Positions 1 through 8,736 of a DNA stretch of 58,035 nt are shown here, one piece after another; within the stretch, counting starts at the first letter, position 1, and the number at the start of each line of letters is the position of its first letter. Source of the DNA: Aliiruegeria haliotis. GTDB taxonomy: Bacteria; Pseudomonadota; Alphaproteobacteria; Rhodobacterales; Rhodobacteraceae. The notes beneath the pieces are model-generated. The model was not told the DNA's origin and searched no databases. It saw only the letters and a program-made list of their open reading frames with translations. The position numbers and the translations under genes are program-made. The stretch is taken from assembly GCF_003003255.1 (NCBI RefSeq), contig NZ_PVTD01000016.1, positions 1 to 58,035 of the forward strand. Direction: 5' to 3'.

Positions 1-132
1 GCAGGCATGAAGGATTCCAAGGTCATCGTCGCAATCAACAAGGACGAAGAGGCCCCGATCTTCCAGGTCGCAGACTACGGACTCGTCGCCGATCTGCACG
101 CCGCAATGCCCGAACTCACCGCTTGCTTCTAG
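1..132 (+). CDS. etfA: Electron transfer flavoprotein alpha subunit, C-terminal fragment
   Basis: The first 43 codons of the window read through in frame 1 to a TAG at 130-132. The peptide contains [15 protein letters not shown] and, a few residues later, [15 protein letters not shown]. These are the hallmark FAD-binding C-terminal blocks of ETF alpha. The start and most of the protein lie outside the window. ETF accepts electrons from acyl-CoA dehydrogenases and passes them to ETF-ubiquinone oxidoreductase, which fits the acyl-CoA dehydrogenase gene that starts 9 bases downstream. Confidence 0.93.
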   Translation, partial: AGMKDSKVIVAINKDEEAPIFQVADYGLVADLHAAMPELTACF

Positions 133-141
133 GAATCCCAC

Positions 142-1299
142 ATGATCCTGCTTCCGAAGAACGACGCTGAAACCTACGCGCAACTTGCCGATACCGTCCG
201 CGACTTCGCCGACGGCGAAATCCGCCCCATCACCGAAGAACTGGACCGATCCTCCGCCTTTCCACGCGATCTTTACCGGTCGATGGGCGCGCTTGGACTG
301 TTTGGCATCACAGTCCCTGACACTCTGGGCGGTGCGGGCATGGACGCGCTGGCCTATTCCATCGTCATGGAGGAGCTTGCCCGTGGCTATGCCTCCGTTG
401 CCGATCAGTGCGGTGTGATCGAGTTGATCGGCACCTTGCTGTCGCGATACGGAAGCTCCGAACAGCAAGCGCGCTACCTGAAGCCCGTTCTGAGTGCCGA
501 GACAATCATCGCCTATTGCATCACCGAGGAAGAGGCCGGGTCCGACGTGGCCGGGATCCGCAGCACCGCCACCAAAACCGACGATGGCTGGGTGCTGAAC
601 GGCTCTAAGCTGTGGATCCACAACGCGCCCGTGGCCGACCTTGGTTTTGTCCTGGCGCGCACCGATCCCGACGCCGGGCACCGGGGGATGAGCATCTTCA
701 TCGTCGATCTGCACAGCGAGGGCGTTGAACGCGGCCCCAAGGAACACAAGCTCGGCCAACGCTCAAGCCAGATCGGCGCCCTGAAGTTCAACGATGTGAA
801 GCTGCCGGAGGACGCCCTGCTGGGCGAGTTGAACCGGGGCTTCTACATCATGATGAGCGTGCTGGAGAAAGGCCGCGTGGGCATTGCCGCGCTCGCGACT
901 GGGATCGCGCAAGCAGGGCTCGAAGCCGCGCTGGACTATGCCCAACAGCGCAAGCAGTTCGGGAAGGCAATCATCGACAACCAGGGACTGCAATGGCTGC
1001 TGGCCGACATGGCCAAGGACATCGCCGCCGCCCGCGCACTGGTGCGCGATGCCGCGTTGCGGCTGGACAACGGGCAAACTGCCGGCAAGGCCTGCTCGAT
1101 TGCCAAGTGCTTTGCCGCCGACATGTGCGTGGCCCAGACATCAAACGCGCTGCAGGTGTTCGGCGGGTCGGGCTACATCCAGGGCTTTGAAGTAGAACGG
1201 CTCTACCGCGACGCCAAGATCACCCAGATTTATGAAGGCACCAACCAGATCCAACGCACGATCATCGGTCGCGAGTTGGTTCGGCACGGCGCCCGCTGA
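142..1299 (+). CDS. Acyl-CoA dehydrogenase
   Basis: A 385-residue flavoprotein of normal length for the acyl-CoA dehydrogenase family, which makes the alpha,beta double bond in acyl-CoA thioesters and hands electrons to ETF. Visible blocks are AYCITEEEAGSDVAGI (FAD/substrate region, about residues 125-140), the central beta domain with GSKLWIHNA, and the C-terminal IYEGTNQIQRTIIGREL with the probable catalytic Glu near residue 365. An AGGA motif precedes the ATG by 8 bases, just after the etfA stop codon, so co-transcription with etfA is likely. Acyl-chain specificity cannot be read from the sequence; short or branched-chain substrates are plausible. Confidence 0.93.
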   Translation: MILLPKNDAETYAQLADTVRDFADGEIRPITEELDRSSAFPRDLYRSMGALGLFGITVPDTLGGAGMDALAYSIVMEELARGYASVADQCGVIELIGTLLSRYGSSEQQARYLKPVLSAETIIAYCITEEEAGSDVAGIRSTATKTDDGWVLNGSKLWIHNAPVADLGFVLARTDPDAGHRGMSIFIVDLHSEGVERGPKEHKLGQRSSQIGALKFNDVKLPEDALLGELNRGFYIMMSVLEKGRVGIAALATGIAQAGLEAALDYAQQRKQFGKAIIDNQGLQWLLADMAKDIAAARALVRDAALRLDNGQTAGKACSIAKCFAADMCVAQTSNALQVFGGSGYIQGFEVERLYRDAKITQIYEGTNQIQRTIIGRELVRHGAR

Positions 1300-1323
1300 T
1301 TGTCACACAGGGAGGACACACAG

Positions 1324-2094
1324 ATGAAAAACGCATTCGTGACCGGCTCCAGCCGGGGCATTGGCCACGGCATTGCGCTGGCGCTGGCCGACAAGGGGTT
1401 CAACGTTGCCGTAAATGGGCTGAGTGAAAGCGACGCCATGGCCGATACCTGCACCGCGATCGAGGCAAAGGGAGTGCGGGCGGTGAAAGTGCCGGGCGAT
1501 GTGAGCAACCCGGAAAATCACGCCGCGCTGCTGGACCGCGCCGAAGACCTGCTGGGCGGGCCGCTCTGCGCCCTGGTGAACAACGCCGGTGTCGGCCCAT
1601 TGCGCAAGGCCGACATTCTCGAAACCGAGGCGGACAGCTGGGACCACGTGATGGAGAAGAACGCCAAGGCGGTTTTCTTCCTCACCCAGACCTTTGCCAA
1701 CCGCCTGCTGGCCCGCGAGCGTTCGGCAGACCTGCCGTGGACCATCACCAACATCACCTCTGTCAGCGCCTTTGCGTCATCCATCGACAAGGCGGAGTAC
1801 TGCGTCTCCAAGGCGGCAGCCGGCATGGTCACGAAGGCGTTCGCGCAGCGGCTGGCACCCGAAGGCATTCAGGTGTTCGACATTCAGCCCGGCATCATCG
1901 AGACCGACCTGTCCCGCCCGGTGCTGGAAACCTATGGCAAGATGATCGAGGATCACGGGATCACACTGGTCCCACGCTTCGGGCAGCCTGACGAGGTCGG
2001 GAAAGCTGCCGCAGCGGCGGCGAATGGCGAGATGCCGTACTGTGTCGGTCAGGCCATCCGCCCAGATGGTGGCCTGACCCTGCAAAGGCTCTGA
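1324..2094 (+). CDS. Short-chain dehydrogenase/reductase (3-ketoacyl reductase-like)
   Basis: A 256-residue classical SDR that oxidises or reduces a hydroxyl/keto group with NAD(P). It has the N-terminal cofactor motif TGSSRGIG, the NNAG motif, a catalytic Ser in ITSVSAF and the YCVSK (YxxxK) active site. It ends with a PDGGL block typical of 3-oxoacyl reductases. The chosen ATG at 1324 has AGGGAGG at 1309-1315. An in-frame TTG at 1300 would add eight residues but would place the Shine-Dalgarno inside the coding region. It lies 24 bases after the acyl-CoA dehydrogenase in the same direction. The substrate is unknown. Confidence 0.9.
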   Translation: MKNAFVTGSSRGIGHGIALALADKGFNVAVNGLSESDAMADTCTAIEAKGVRAVKVPGDVSNPENHAALLDRAEDLLGGPLCALVNNAGVGPLRKADILETEADSWDHVMEKNAKAVFFLTQTFANRLLARERSADLPWTITNITSVSAFASSIDKAEYCVSKAAAGMVTKAFAQRLAPEGIQVFDIQPGIIETDLSRPVLETYGKMIEDHGITLVPRFGQPDEVGKAAAAAANGEMPYCVGQAIRPDGGLTLQRL

Positions 2095-2613
2095 GCCAAA
2101 CACCGTGCCTTCGAGCGCGGCGCGGGCGGTCCGCGCTGTGCCTTTCCCTTGCTACAGCTCCAAGTCGCGCTGGATGGTATGCGGCGTCACACCGGACGTC
2201 TGCGTACTGCTCTGGCGCTGGATCGCCGGTTGCAATCACGCCAGAAGACTCTCCGCCATGCCGCCTCACACAGGCTGTGTTCGGCATCGCCTAGGCAACC
2301 TGAGTCTGAAATCCGGCGCTGTCATCGCTGTTGACCTTGACGGTTGCACATGCCCGCTCCGCCGACGTCGAGGGCACGAACGCGGTGAGGACCGCTTTCT
2401 GCATGGCATCAATCACCTGACCGACGAACCCAACCCTTGGGCTGCACGTGGTTCGCCGCCGCGCGATTGCAAACAGAACCGATCCCGGCCGTGGCCTGAC
2501 GAACCGGCGAGGCTACCCTCCGGCATCAACGAATGTCCCTGCGGCACCAGACTGACACTGCACGCCGAAACCACTGCGTGCCGGGCAGCGTTTACGGCGC
2601 AGGTGTCGCCTCG
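2095..2613. other. Intergenic stretch, no gene recognised
   Basis: About 520 bases between the SDR gene and the 3' end of the convergent GMC oxidoreductase gene. Both strands have open frames, but their translations are Arg/Pro/Cys-rich, lack a convincing ribosome binding site and resemble no family I know. No T-tract terminator is evident after either gene. The stretch may be decayed coding sequence, but nothing in it proves that. Confidence 0.5.
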
Positions 2614-4200
2614 TCAGCTTCCGTGAGCCTCCCGCACGAGGTCGGCGGCCTTCTCCGCAATCATGATCGTCGCGGCATTGGTATTGGATGAAATGAGCGT
2701 CGGCATCACGGAGGCATCGACCACGCGAAGCCCGTCTATTCCGCGGAACCGCAGCGAGGTGTCGAGCACCGCATCGTCGTCGATTCCCATTCGGCAGGTG
2801 CCGACCGGGTGGTAGTCTGTCTTGGAATGGTTGCAGGCGTAGTCGAAATAATCCTGATCCGTGGTCACTTCTGGCCCCGGCAGGCGCTCGGCCTTGACGA
2901 AGGGTTTCAGCGGTTCCTGAGCCATGATCTCCCGCGCCAGTTTCAGCCCACGGATGGACATTTCACGGTCGTATGGGTCCTGCCAATAATTCGGGTCGAT
3001 CAGGGGGGCTGCGGCCGGGTCGTCCGAAGCAAGGCGCACCGTCCCGCGGGAGCGCGGCCGCATGTAAGCGGAGTTCAGCGTCACGCCACCATTGGGCATG
3101 GCCTCCACACCCGCCTCGATGCCCGAGCCCAGCCCGAGATGGAACTGGATGTCCGGCGAGCGCGCATCCGGGTCGGCATACCAGAAGCCCCCCGTTTCAA
3201 ACAAACTGGACGCCACCGGCCCCTTGCGCGTCAGCAGGTATTGCAACCCGGCCACCACTGACATGTGGGGCTTCGAATAGCGGTCATAGGTATGCGGGCC
3301 GGTGCATTCAGCAATCAGGAACAGGTCGATATGGTCCTGCAGGTTCGATCCCACGCCCGGCTGATCGAACACCACCGGAATGCCAAGCTCTCCAAGGTGA
3401 TCCGCCGGCCCGATCCCCGACAGCATCAGCAAGCGCGGGCTGCCGATGGTGCCCGAGGAAAGGATCACCTCGGCCTCGGCCCGGATCACGCCCTCCCCGG
3501 CCAGTTCAACGCCGATCGCCCGCCCCTTCTCTACGACGATCCGCGTCACCTGTGCGCCGGTACGTATCGTCATGTTCGGCCGTTTGCGCGCCGGGTTCAG
3601 GAAGGCAACCGATGTAGAGCAGCGACGCACGTTCCTCTGGGTCAGTTGATAATACCCAACGCCATCCTGAGACGCTCCGGTCAGGTCGTGGTTGCGCGGG
3701 ATGCCCAATTTCCCGGCTGCCTCGAAATAGGCTTCGCAGATCGGGAGCGGCGCTGAAGGTTGACTGACACCCAACGGGCCCCCTTTTCCATGGTAGCGAT
3801 CTTCGAAGGTATCGTTGTCCTCGGACTTCCGGAAATACGGCAGCACGTCGTCATAGCCCCAGCCCGCGCACCCCATCTGCCGCCACTCGTCATAGTCCAG
3901 CGCATTGCCGCGCGTGTAGATCTGCGCGTTGATCGTGGAGCCGCCGCCCAGCACCCTGGCCTGGGTATAGGGGATCACCATGTCGTTCATGTGCTTCTGC
4001 GGCACCGTGCTCCAACCCCAGCTGCCGATGCCCTTGGTCATCTTCGCGAATCCTGCCGGCAGGTGATAAAGCGGATGCCGGTCGCGCGCGCCCGCCTCCA
4101 GAAGCAGAACCCGGGTGTCTGGGTGTTCCGTCAGGCGCGCCGCCATGACGGATCCTGCCGAACCGCCACCCACGATGATGAAGTCATATTGTATCGTCAT
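2614..4200 (-). CDS. GMC-family FAD alcohol/choline dehydrogenase
   Basis: A 528-residue glucose-methanol-choline oxidoreductase, which oxidises a primary alcohol to an aldehyde with FAD. It shows the N-terminal dinucleotide motif IVGGGSAGS, the GMC signature region around RVLGGGSTINAQIYTRG, and the C-terminal active-site blocks YHPVGTCRMG (His) and SNTNAATIMIAEKAADL (Asn). The ATG at 4200 follows a GGAG motif and gives the usual GMC start just before the FAD motif. An upstream in-frame start would add an unlikely tail. It is the last gene of the minus-strand set after an aldehyde dehydrogenase, which suggests stepwise alcohol-to-acid oxidation. Choline specificity is not established. Confidence 0.92.
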   Translation of the reverse strand: MTIQYDFIIVGGGSAGSVMAARLTEHPDTRVLLLEAGARDRHPLYHLPAGFAKMTKGIGSWGWSTVPQKHMNDMVIPYTQARVLGGGSTINAQIYTRGNALDYDEWRQMGCAGWGYDDVLPYFRKSEDNDTFEDRYHGKGGPLGVSQPSAPLPICEAYFEAAGKLGIPRNHDLTGASQDGVGYYQLTQRNVRRCSTSVAFLNPARKRPNMTIRTGAQVTRIVVEKGRAIGVELAGEGVIRAEAEVILSSGTIGSPRLLMLSGIGPADHLGELGIPVVFDQPGVGSNLQDHIDLFLIAECTGPHTYDRYSKPHMSVVAGLQYLLTRKGPVASSLFETGGFWYADPDARSPDIQFHLGLGSGIEAGVEAMPNGGVTLNSAYMRPRSRGTVRLASDDPAAAPLIDPNYWQDPYDREMSIRGLKLAREIMAQEPLKPFVKAERLPGPEVTTDQDYFDYACNHSKTDYHPVGTCRMGIDDDAVLDTSLRFRGIDGLRVVDASVMPTLISSNTNAATIMIAEKAADLVREAHGS

Positions 4201-4717
4201 GGCCAGTCTCCAGTTTTCGCGGATCTCAATGGCGCTCCCGCGCGCGATCGCTCGGGTGGAACTCAATCACCGCGAGCGGTTTCCGATAGATCGGTGGGTC
4301 GCGCCGCGCGAATGATGCGCCCGCCCCTCCGAACGGGTTCCGACCACCGTGGCCTGCAATGGCCCCGATGTCCGAGCGGCTCGGGCTGACAGGACCAACT
4401 CCGGCGCCAGCAACCCGGCCCTGACTGCCGAAAGCGGACGTCTGGACGGCGGTCGGCGGCTTTTCAGCCATGCGCTGGATGCGCGAGGGCCCCACCGACC
4501 TCCATGTCCGGCGCTCGGCTGCGCCATCCGGGCGGGCCATCCGGTCGGCACTTAGGCTTCGCCACATCTGGTGCACCGGTGAAGGACCTTGAGGTATCTG
4601 GATTTCAACATGCTGGTCATCGCGGCGTCGGCCGAGGCCGTTGTCGACGTCCTCCCAAGGGAACCACACATTCCAATCACCTCCATCTGGGATCGTTTCG
4701 TCGCGAGCGATGCCGGG
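4201..4717. other. Intergenic stretch upstream of the GMC gene
   Basis: About 517 bases separate the aldehyde dehydrogenase stop from the GMC start on the same strand. No conserved protein is recognisable in any frame. The gap is long enough for the GMC gene to have its own promoter, but no strong -35/-10 pair was identified. Confidence 0.45.
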
Positions 4718-6244
4718 TCAGCTTCCCCGAACCCAGGGCGAACGGGTCTGGCCGATCCGCATGGCGAGGGTCTTTACCTCCAGAAACTCATCGAGCCCGT
4801 ATGGTCCGATCTCCCGCCCCTGTCCGGATTGCTTCATGCCCCCGAAGGTCATTTCCGGGAAGCCGTCCATCCAGCTGTTTGTCCAGACCGTGCCCGCCTG
4901 CGCACGTCGTGCGAAATCGAGACAGGTGTGCACATCGTCGCTCCAGATCCCGGCCGACAACCCGTAGGTCGCATCGTTCACGATGGCCAGCGCCTCATCC
5001 AGCGTCCGGAACGTCAGGACCGAGAGCACCGGGCCAAAGACCTCTTCGCGGGCAATCGGCATGTCGGGTGTCACACCGACCACAACCGTCGGCTGGTAGA
5101 ACTGCCCGTCGGCGCCCGGCACCGTCAGCGATCCGCCGCCAAGGCAGATCCGCGCGCCCGCAGCCTCCGCCTCGCGGACATATCCGTCGATCTTCGCCTG
5201 ATGCTCCGGCGTGACGATGGCGCCGACCTGCGTGTCCGGGTCGAGCGGATCGCCAAAGGCGACCCTGCGCGACAGCGCCACAACATTCTCGACAAAGGTC
5301 TCCGCGATGTCCTCGTGCACGATGATCCGGCTGCTGGAGTTGCAGCATTCACCGGCGTTGAAATAGACGCCAAAGGTCACGGCATCCGCCGCGCCGTCCA
5401 GATCGGCGTTGGGGAATATCACCTGCGGGTTCTTGCCGCCAAGCTCCAGCGCGACCTTCTTTAGTGTGCCGGCAGCGGTGGCGGAGATCGTCTTGCCGAC
5501 CGCCGTGGAGCCGGTGAAGGTCACCATGTCGACCTCTGGATGCTCCGACATGCGGCTGCCCACCGGCTGACCGTAGCCCAGCACGATGTTCACCACCCCG
5601 GCGGGAATCCCGGCCTCGATCAACAACTCGCCCATGCGCACCGTCGTGGTCGGCGTCATCTCCGACGGTTTGATGACGCAAGTGCAGCCCGCCGCCAGCG
5701 CAAATGGCAGCTTCTGGCTCAGGATCCAGAACGGGAAATTCCATGGCGTGATGATCGAAACAACACCGATAGGCTCCTTCAGGATCACGCCCAGCATGTC
5801 CTCGCCCAGCGTGTTGTGGCTGTCGCCCTTCATCGTCCGCGCGAGCGAGGCCGCATAACGCCACAGGTCCCCTGCCCCGCCGACCTCTCCGCGCGACTGC
5901 GTGATGGGCTTGCCGCTTTCCAGCGTCTCCCATCGGGCAATCTCGTCGATGTTGGCTTCGATCAGGTCGGCCACTTTCAGCAGGATCGTCGCCCGCTCCT
6001 TGCCCGATATCCGGCTCCAGAGACCGGCGTCGAATGCCTTGCGGGCGGCCTCGATGGCGGCATCCGTTTCGGCCAGACCACCCTTGGCGGACTGGCTGAC
6101 CAGGATTCCGTGCGCCGGGGAATGACGCTCGAACGTCGCGCGATCCGCACTCTCGACCCACTCACCGTCGATCAGGTGACGCCCCCGGAATGGTTCGACC
6201 GGAAGTGGCCTGTCCGCGGCGGCGATTACTGTGAGCTCGGTCAT
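4718..6244 (-). CDS. NAD(P)-dependent aldehyde dehydrogenase
   Basis: A 508-residue aldehyde dehydrogenase that oxidises an aldehyde to a carboxylate. Visible blocks are PWNFPFWI, the Rossmann motif FTGSTAVGK, the general-base Glu in LELGGKNP, the nucleophilic Cys in NAGECCNSSSR, and the C-terminal EEVFGPVLSV and PYGLDEFLEVK. It resembles betaine/gamma-aminobutyraldehyde-type enzymes in layout, but the substrate is unknown. The ATG at 6244 lies 2 bases after the enoyl-CoA hydratase stop, so the two are in one operon. An upstream in-frame extension read from inside the hydratase gene was rejected. Confidence 0.93.
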   Translation of the reverse strand: MTELTVIAAADRPLPVEPFRGRHLIDGEWVESADRATFERHSPAHGILVSQSAKGGLAETDAAIEAARKAFDAGLWSRISGKERATILLKVADLIEANIDEIARWETLESGKPITQSRGEVGGAGDLWRYAASLARTMKGDSHNTLGEDMLGVILKEPIGVVSIITPWNFPFWILSQKLPFALAAGCTCVIKPSEMTPTTTVRMGELLIEAGIPAGVVNIVLGYGQPVGSRMSEHPEVDMVTFTGSTAVGKTISATAAGTLKKVALELGGKNPQVIFPNADLDGAADAVTFGVYFNAGECCNSSSRIIVHEDIAETFVENVVALSRRVAFGDPLDPDTQVGAIVTPEHQAKIDGYVREAEAAGARICLGGGSLTVPGADGQFYQPTVVVGVTPDMPIAREEVFGPVLSVLTFRTLDEALAIVNDATYGLSAGIWSDDVHTCLDFARRAQAGTVWTNSWMDGFPEMTFGGMKQSGQGREIGPYGLDEFLEVKTLAMRIGQTRSPWVRGS

Positions 6245-6246
6245 GG

Positions 6247-7014
6247 TCAGGTTCCCGGGAACTTGGGCTTTCGTTTTTCGGCGAAGGCGGACACGCCCTC
6301 GGCACGGTCTTCGGTGGCGGCAATCGCGGCCGCCCCGATGGCTTCGACCATCGCGCCACGGTCTTCGCCCTGCGCAGCATGGATCATGGATTTCGTGATC
6401 TCCACCGCCCGCGGCGACAGGCGCCCTGCCCGCTCGGCCATCTTGAGCGCCACCGCGCGCACGTCCTCGGCAACCTCGGCCACCAAACCAACCTGCAAGG
6501 CGCGCTCGGCCCCGATCCGACGCCCGAACAGCGCCATTTCCTTGAGCACGGGCTCGGGAACGAGCCGCGCAAGGCGCTGTGTGCCGGACCATCCGGGCAC
6601 GATGCCCACACCGGTCTCCGGCAGGGCAAGCGTCGCGTGGGGGGCCATGACGCGCACGTCACAGGCCGCCGCAAGCTCCAGCCCGCCGCCAAAGGCATGG
6701 CCATTCAGTACGGCAATGGTCGGCTTGGAGAGCCGCGCCAGCCGGTCGAACACCCGATGCCCGTCGCGCACCCAATGCCGCGCAAACTCCGAAGGCGACA
6801 ACGCCCCCCATGCCAGAATATCCGCCCCGGTGCAGAACGCACGCTCCCCTGTTGCCGTGACCAGCACACAGGAAACATCCGTCCGGCGCTCGATCTCTTC
6901 GAGATGCTGCCCAAGCTGCTCCACCATACCTGCGGTAAAGGCGTTCATCTTGTCCGGGTTGTCGAGCCGCAGCTCGGCGGTGGGCCCGGTGACACTCAGA
7001 ATGACATTGCTCAT
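6247..7014 (-). CDS. Enoyl-CoA hydratase/isomerase family protein
   Basis: A 255-residue crotonase-fold protein. The oxyanion-hole regions are readable as ACDVR after NGHAFGGGLELA and as LALPETGVGIVPG, followed by GTQRLARL. The Glu residues in GGGLELA and LPETGVG are candidates for the hydratase acid/base pair. The ATG at 7014 overlaps the TGA of the CoA-transferase gene as ATGA (7011-7014), which indicates translational coupling. A GTG three codons upstream is less likely. Hydration of an enoyl-CoA made by an acyl-CoA dehydrogenase is the simplest role, but isomerase or thioesterase-like chemistry is possible in this family. Confidence 0.9.
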   Translation of the reverse strand: MSNVILSVTGPTAELRLDNPDKMNAFTAGMVEQLGQHLEEIERRTDVSCVLVTATGERAFCTGADILAWGALSPSEFARHWVRDGHRVFDRLARLSKPTIAVLNGHAFGGGLELAAACDVRVMAPHATLALPETGVGIVPGWSGTQRLARLVPEPVLKEMALFGRRIGAERALQVGLVAEVAEDVRAVALKMAERAGRLSPRAVEITKSMIHAAQGEDRGAMVEAIGAAAIAATEDRAEGVSAFAEKRKPKFPGT

Positions 7015-8582
7015 GGCGCCCACCCCATCGGCCCGGTGGAGAGCAACGCAAGCGGCGCCGTCGTGGCATTCTCCGCGATCTGGATACGGCCCTCGGAGGC
7101 GCCGACGATATCAGCCTGCGGATCAATCCCCGGCATGATCTCGACCGCAACCGGCCCGCTCTCGGTCAGGCGCATCACGCAGCGTTCGGTGACATAGAGG
7201 ATCTCTTGCCCCAGCTCCCGCGCCCGACGACCCGAAAAGGTGACATGCTCGACCTTCTCGACCATCTTGGTGAACTTGCCCGGCTGGCGCACATGGATGC
7301 CCTGGTCCGACAGCTCGATCCCGGCCCCCGCCTCGAACCAGCCGGAGAAAACGATCTTGCGCCCATGCGAGGTGATATCGACAAAGCCGCCGCAGCCCGC
7401 CGTGAGGTACGGCTTCTTGCCCAGCTTCGACACGTTGACGTTGCCCTCCACGTCCACCTCCATGAACGACAGGAAGGCCACGTCGAACCCCCCGCCCTGG
7501 AAGAAGGTGAACTGGTTAGGAGCGGGCACAAAGGCATCGGCGTTGGAGGCGCAACCGAATGCGAATCCCGTGAGTGGCATGCCGCCGACCGCTCCCTGTT
7601 CAATGGCCCATGTCACCGCCCTTTCATGCCCTTCTTCCAGAAGAACACGCGGGACCATGGCGCTTATTCCAAAGCCGAGATTGGCCGTCATCCCGGCCTG
7701 CAGCTCCATCGCGGCACGTCGGGCAATCACCTTCTCCACACCGTGTTCCGGAATGGTGAAGCTGGACCACGGGCGCATGACCTGCCCGGAGATCGCCGGA
7801 TCGTAGATCGTCTCGCAGGTCTGTTTCTGGTCCGGGTCGATCACGACGACATCAACAAGGTGGCCGGGCACCCGAACGTCATGCGGACGCAAGGAGCCAG
7901 CCGCCGTGACCTGCTGCACCTGCGCAATCACCAGCCCGCCGTTGTTGCGGGTGGCAATCGCCTGCTCCAGCCCGCCCAGATAGGCGCCTTCGTATTCGTA
8001 TGTCAGGTTGCCCCGCTCATCCGCAGTCGTCGCCCGCAACAGGCAGACATCCGGGGCGATATTGGGGAAATGCAGCCAGGTGTGCCCACCGAACTCCGCG
8101 CGATGCACGATCGGAGCCGCCGCCGCGCGCGCATTCATCGCGCAGCCCTCGCGAACCGGATCGACGAACGTGTCCAGACCAACCTGTGTCAACACCCCGG
8201 GGCGGCCCGCAGCCGCATCCCGGTGCATGTCGAATACGATCCCGGACGGGACATTGTAGGCCGCAACCCGGTCCTCGACGATCATCTTCCAGATCTCGGG
8301 CATCGGCAGGCTCGACGGGCCGGACGGGAAGGATCCGGCAATGACCCGTTCGAGCAATCCGTCCCGCGCGATGTGGTCGATGCCCTTCACACCGTACATG
8401 TCGCCAGCGCCAATAGGGTGCAGCGTGGTCAGCCCGCGCGGATGTCCCTCGGCCTCGAACCGCTCCCCGATCCTTCGCAGCAGCAGATCCGGACAGCCCA
8501 GCGCCGAGGAAGACGACACCGTCACGACAGCGCGATCAGGAATACGCCTCACGGCCTCTTCAGCAGTTTTTGTCTTGCTCAT
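7011..8582 (-). CDS. Family I acyl-CoA:carboxylate CoA-transferase (YdiF/propionate CoA-transferase type)
   Basis: A 523-residue single-chain family I CoA-transferase, with alpha-like and beta-like halves fused. It activates a carboxylic acid by moving CoA from acyl-CoA. The probable catalytic Glu is residue 328, in AIEQGAVGG. The GxGxG-like loop is read as GFGISAMVP just before it, and the N-terminal half has FPSGPSSLPMPEIWKMI. A GAGG motif precedes the ATG. It is followed by an overlapping enoyl-CoA hydratase gene and an aldehyde dehydrogenase, so it probably activates the acid that the dehydrogenase makes. Donor and acceptor acids cannot be deduced. Confidence 0.92.
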   Translation of the reverse strand: MSKTKTAEEAVRRIPDRAVVTVSSSSALGCPDLLLRRIGERFEAEGHPRGLTTLHPIGAGDMYGVKGIDHIARDGLLERVIAGSFPSGPSSLPMPEIWKMIVEDRVAAYNVPSGIVFDMHRDAAAGRPGVLTQVGLDTFVDPVREGCAMNARAAAAPIVHRAEFGGHTWLHFPNIAPDVCLLRATTADERGNLTYEYEGAYLGGLEQAIATRNNGGLVIAQVQQVTAAGSLRPHDVRVPGHLVDVVVIDPDQKQTCETIYDPAISGQVMRPWSSFTIPEHGVEKVIARRAAMELQAGMTANLGFGISAMVPRVLLEEGHERAVTWAIEQGAVGGMPLTGFAFGCASNADAFVPAPNQFTFFQGGGFDVAFLSFMEVDVEGNVNVSKLGKKPYLTAGCGGFVDITSHGRKIVFSGWFEAGAGIELSDQGIHVRQPGKFTKMVEKVEHVTFSGRRARELGQEILYVTERCVMRLTESGPVAVEIMPGIDPQADIVGASEGRIQIAENATTAPLALLSTGPMGWAP

Positions 8583-8675
8583 CGATCAGCCTCGGCATTC
8601 GGACTCCGTCAAACGAGCCCCATTTCGGAGCCATCATCAGGAACGCGTCTAGTTGCTCCAAGTTTTAGTAGAACG

Positions 8676-8692
8676 TTTAACCTTCGGTCAAC
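8676..8692. promoter_or_regulatory. Candidate operator upstream of the CoA-transferase gene
   Basis: TTAACC (8677-8682) and GGTCAA (8686-8691) form a near-perfect inverted repeat with a 3-base centre, about 95 bases upstream of the CoA-transferase start and inside the 154-base gap after the flavoprotein gene. A related GGTTAACC palindrome lies upstream of the flavoprotein gene (11000-11007). This suggests one regulator for both transcripts. No regulator gene adjoins region 1 in this window. Confidence 0.35.
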
Positions 8693-8736
8693 CTAATTCG
8701 CTTTGCCACGCCAGGTTGATGGCGCGACAAAAGCCC

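Noticed and set aside
2105-2626. Plus-strand frame of 173 codons after the SDR gene
   Set aside because: No Shine-Dalgarno, odd composition with many Cys/Arg/Pro, and overlap with the end of the GMC gene.
7206-8696. Plus-strand open frame of about 496 codons opposite the CoA-transferase
   Set aside because: It mirrors the coding frame of the family I CoA-transferase, has no ribosome binding site and no recognisable domain.
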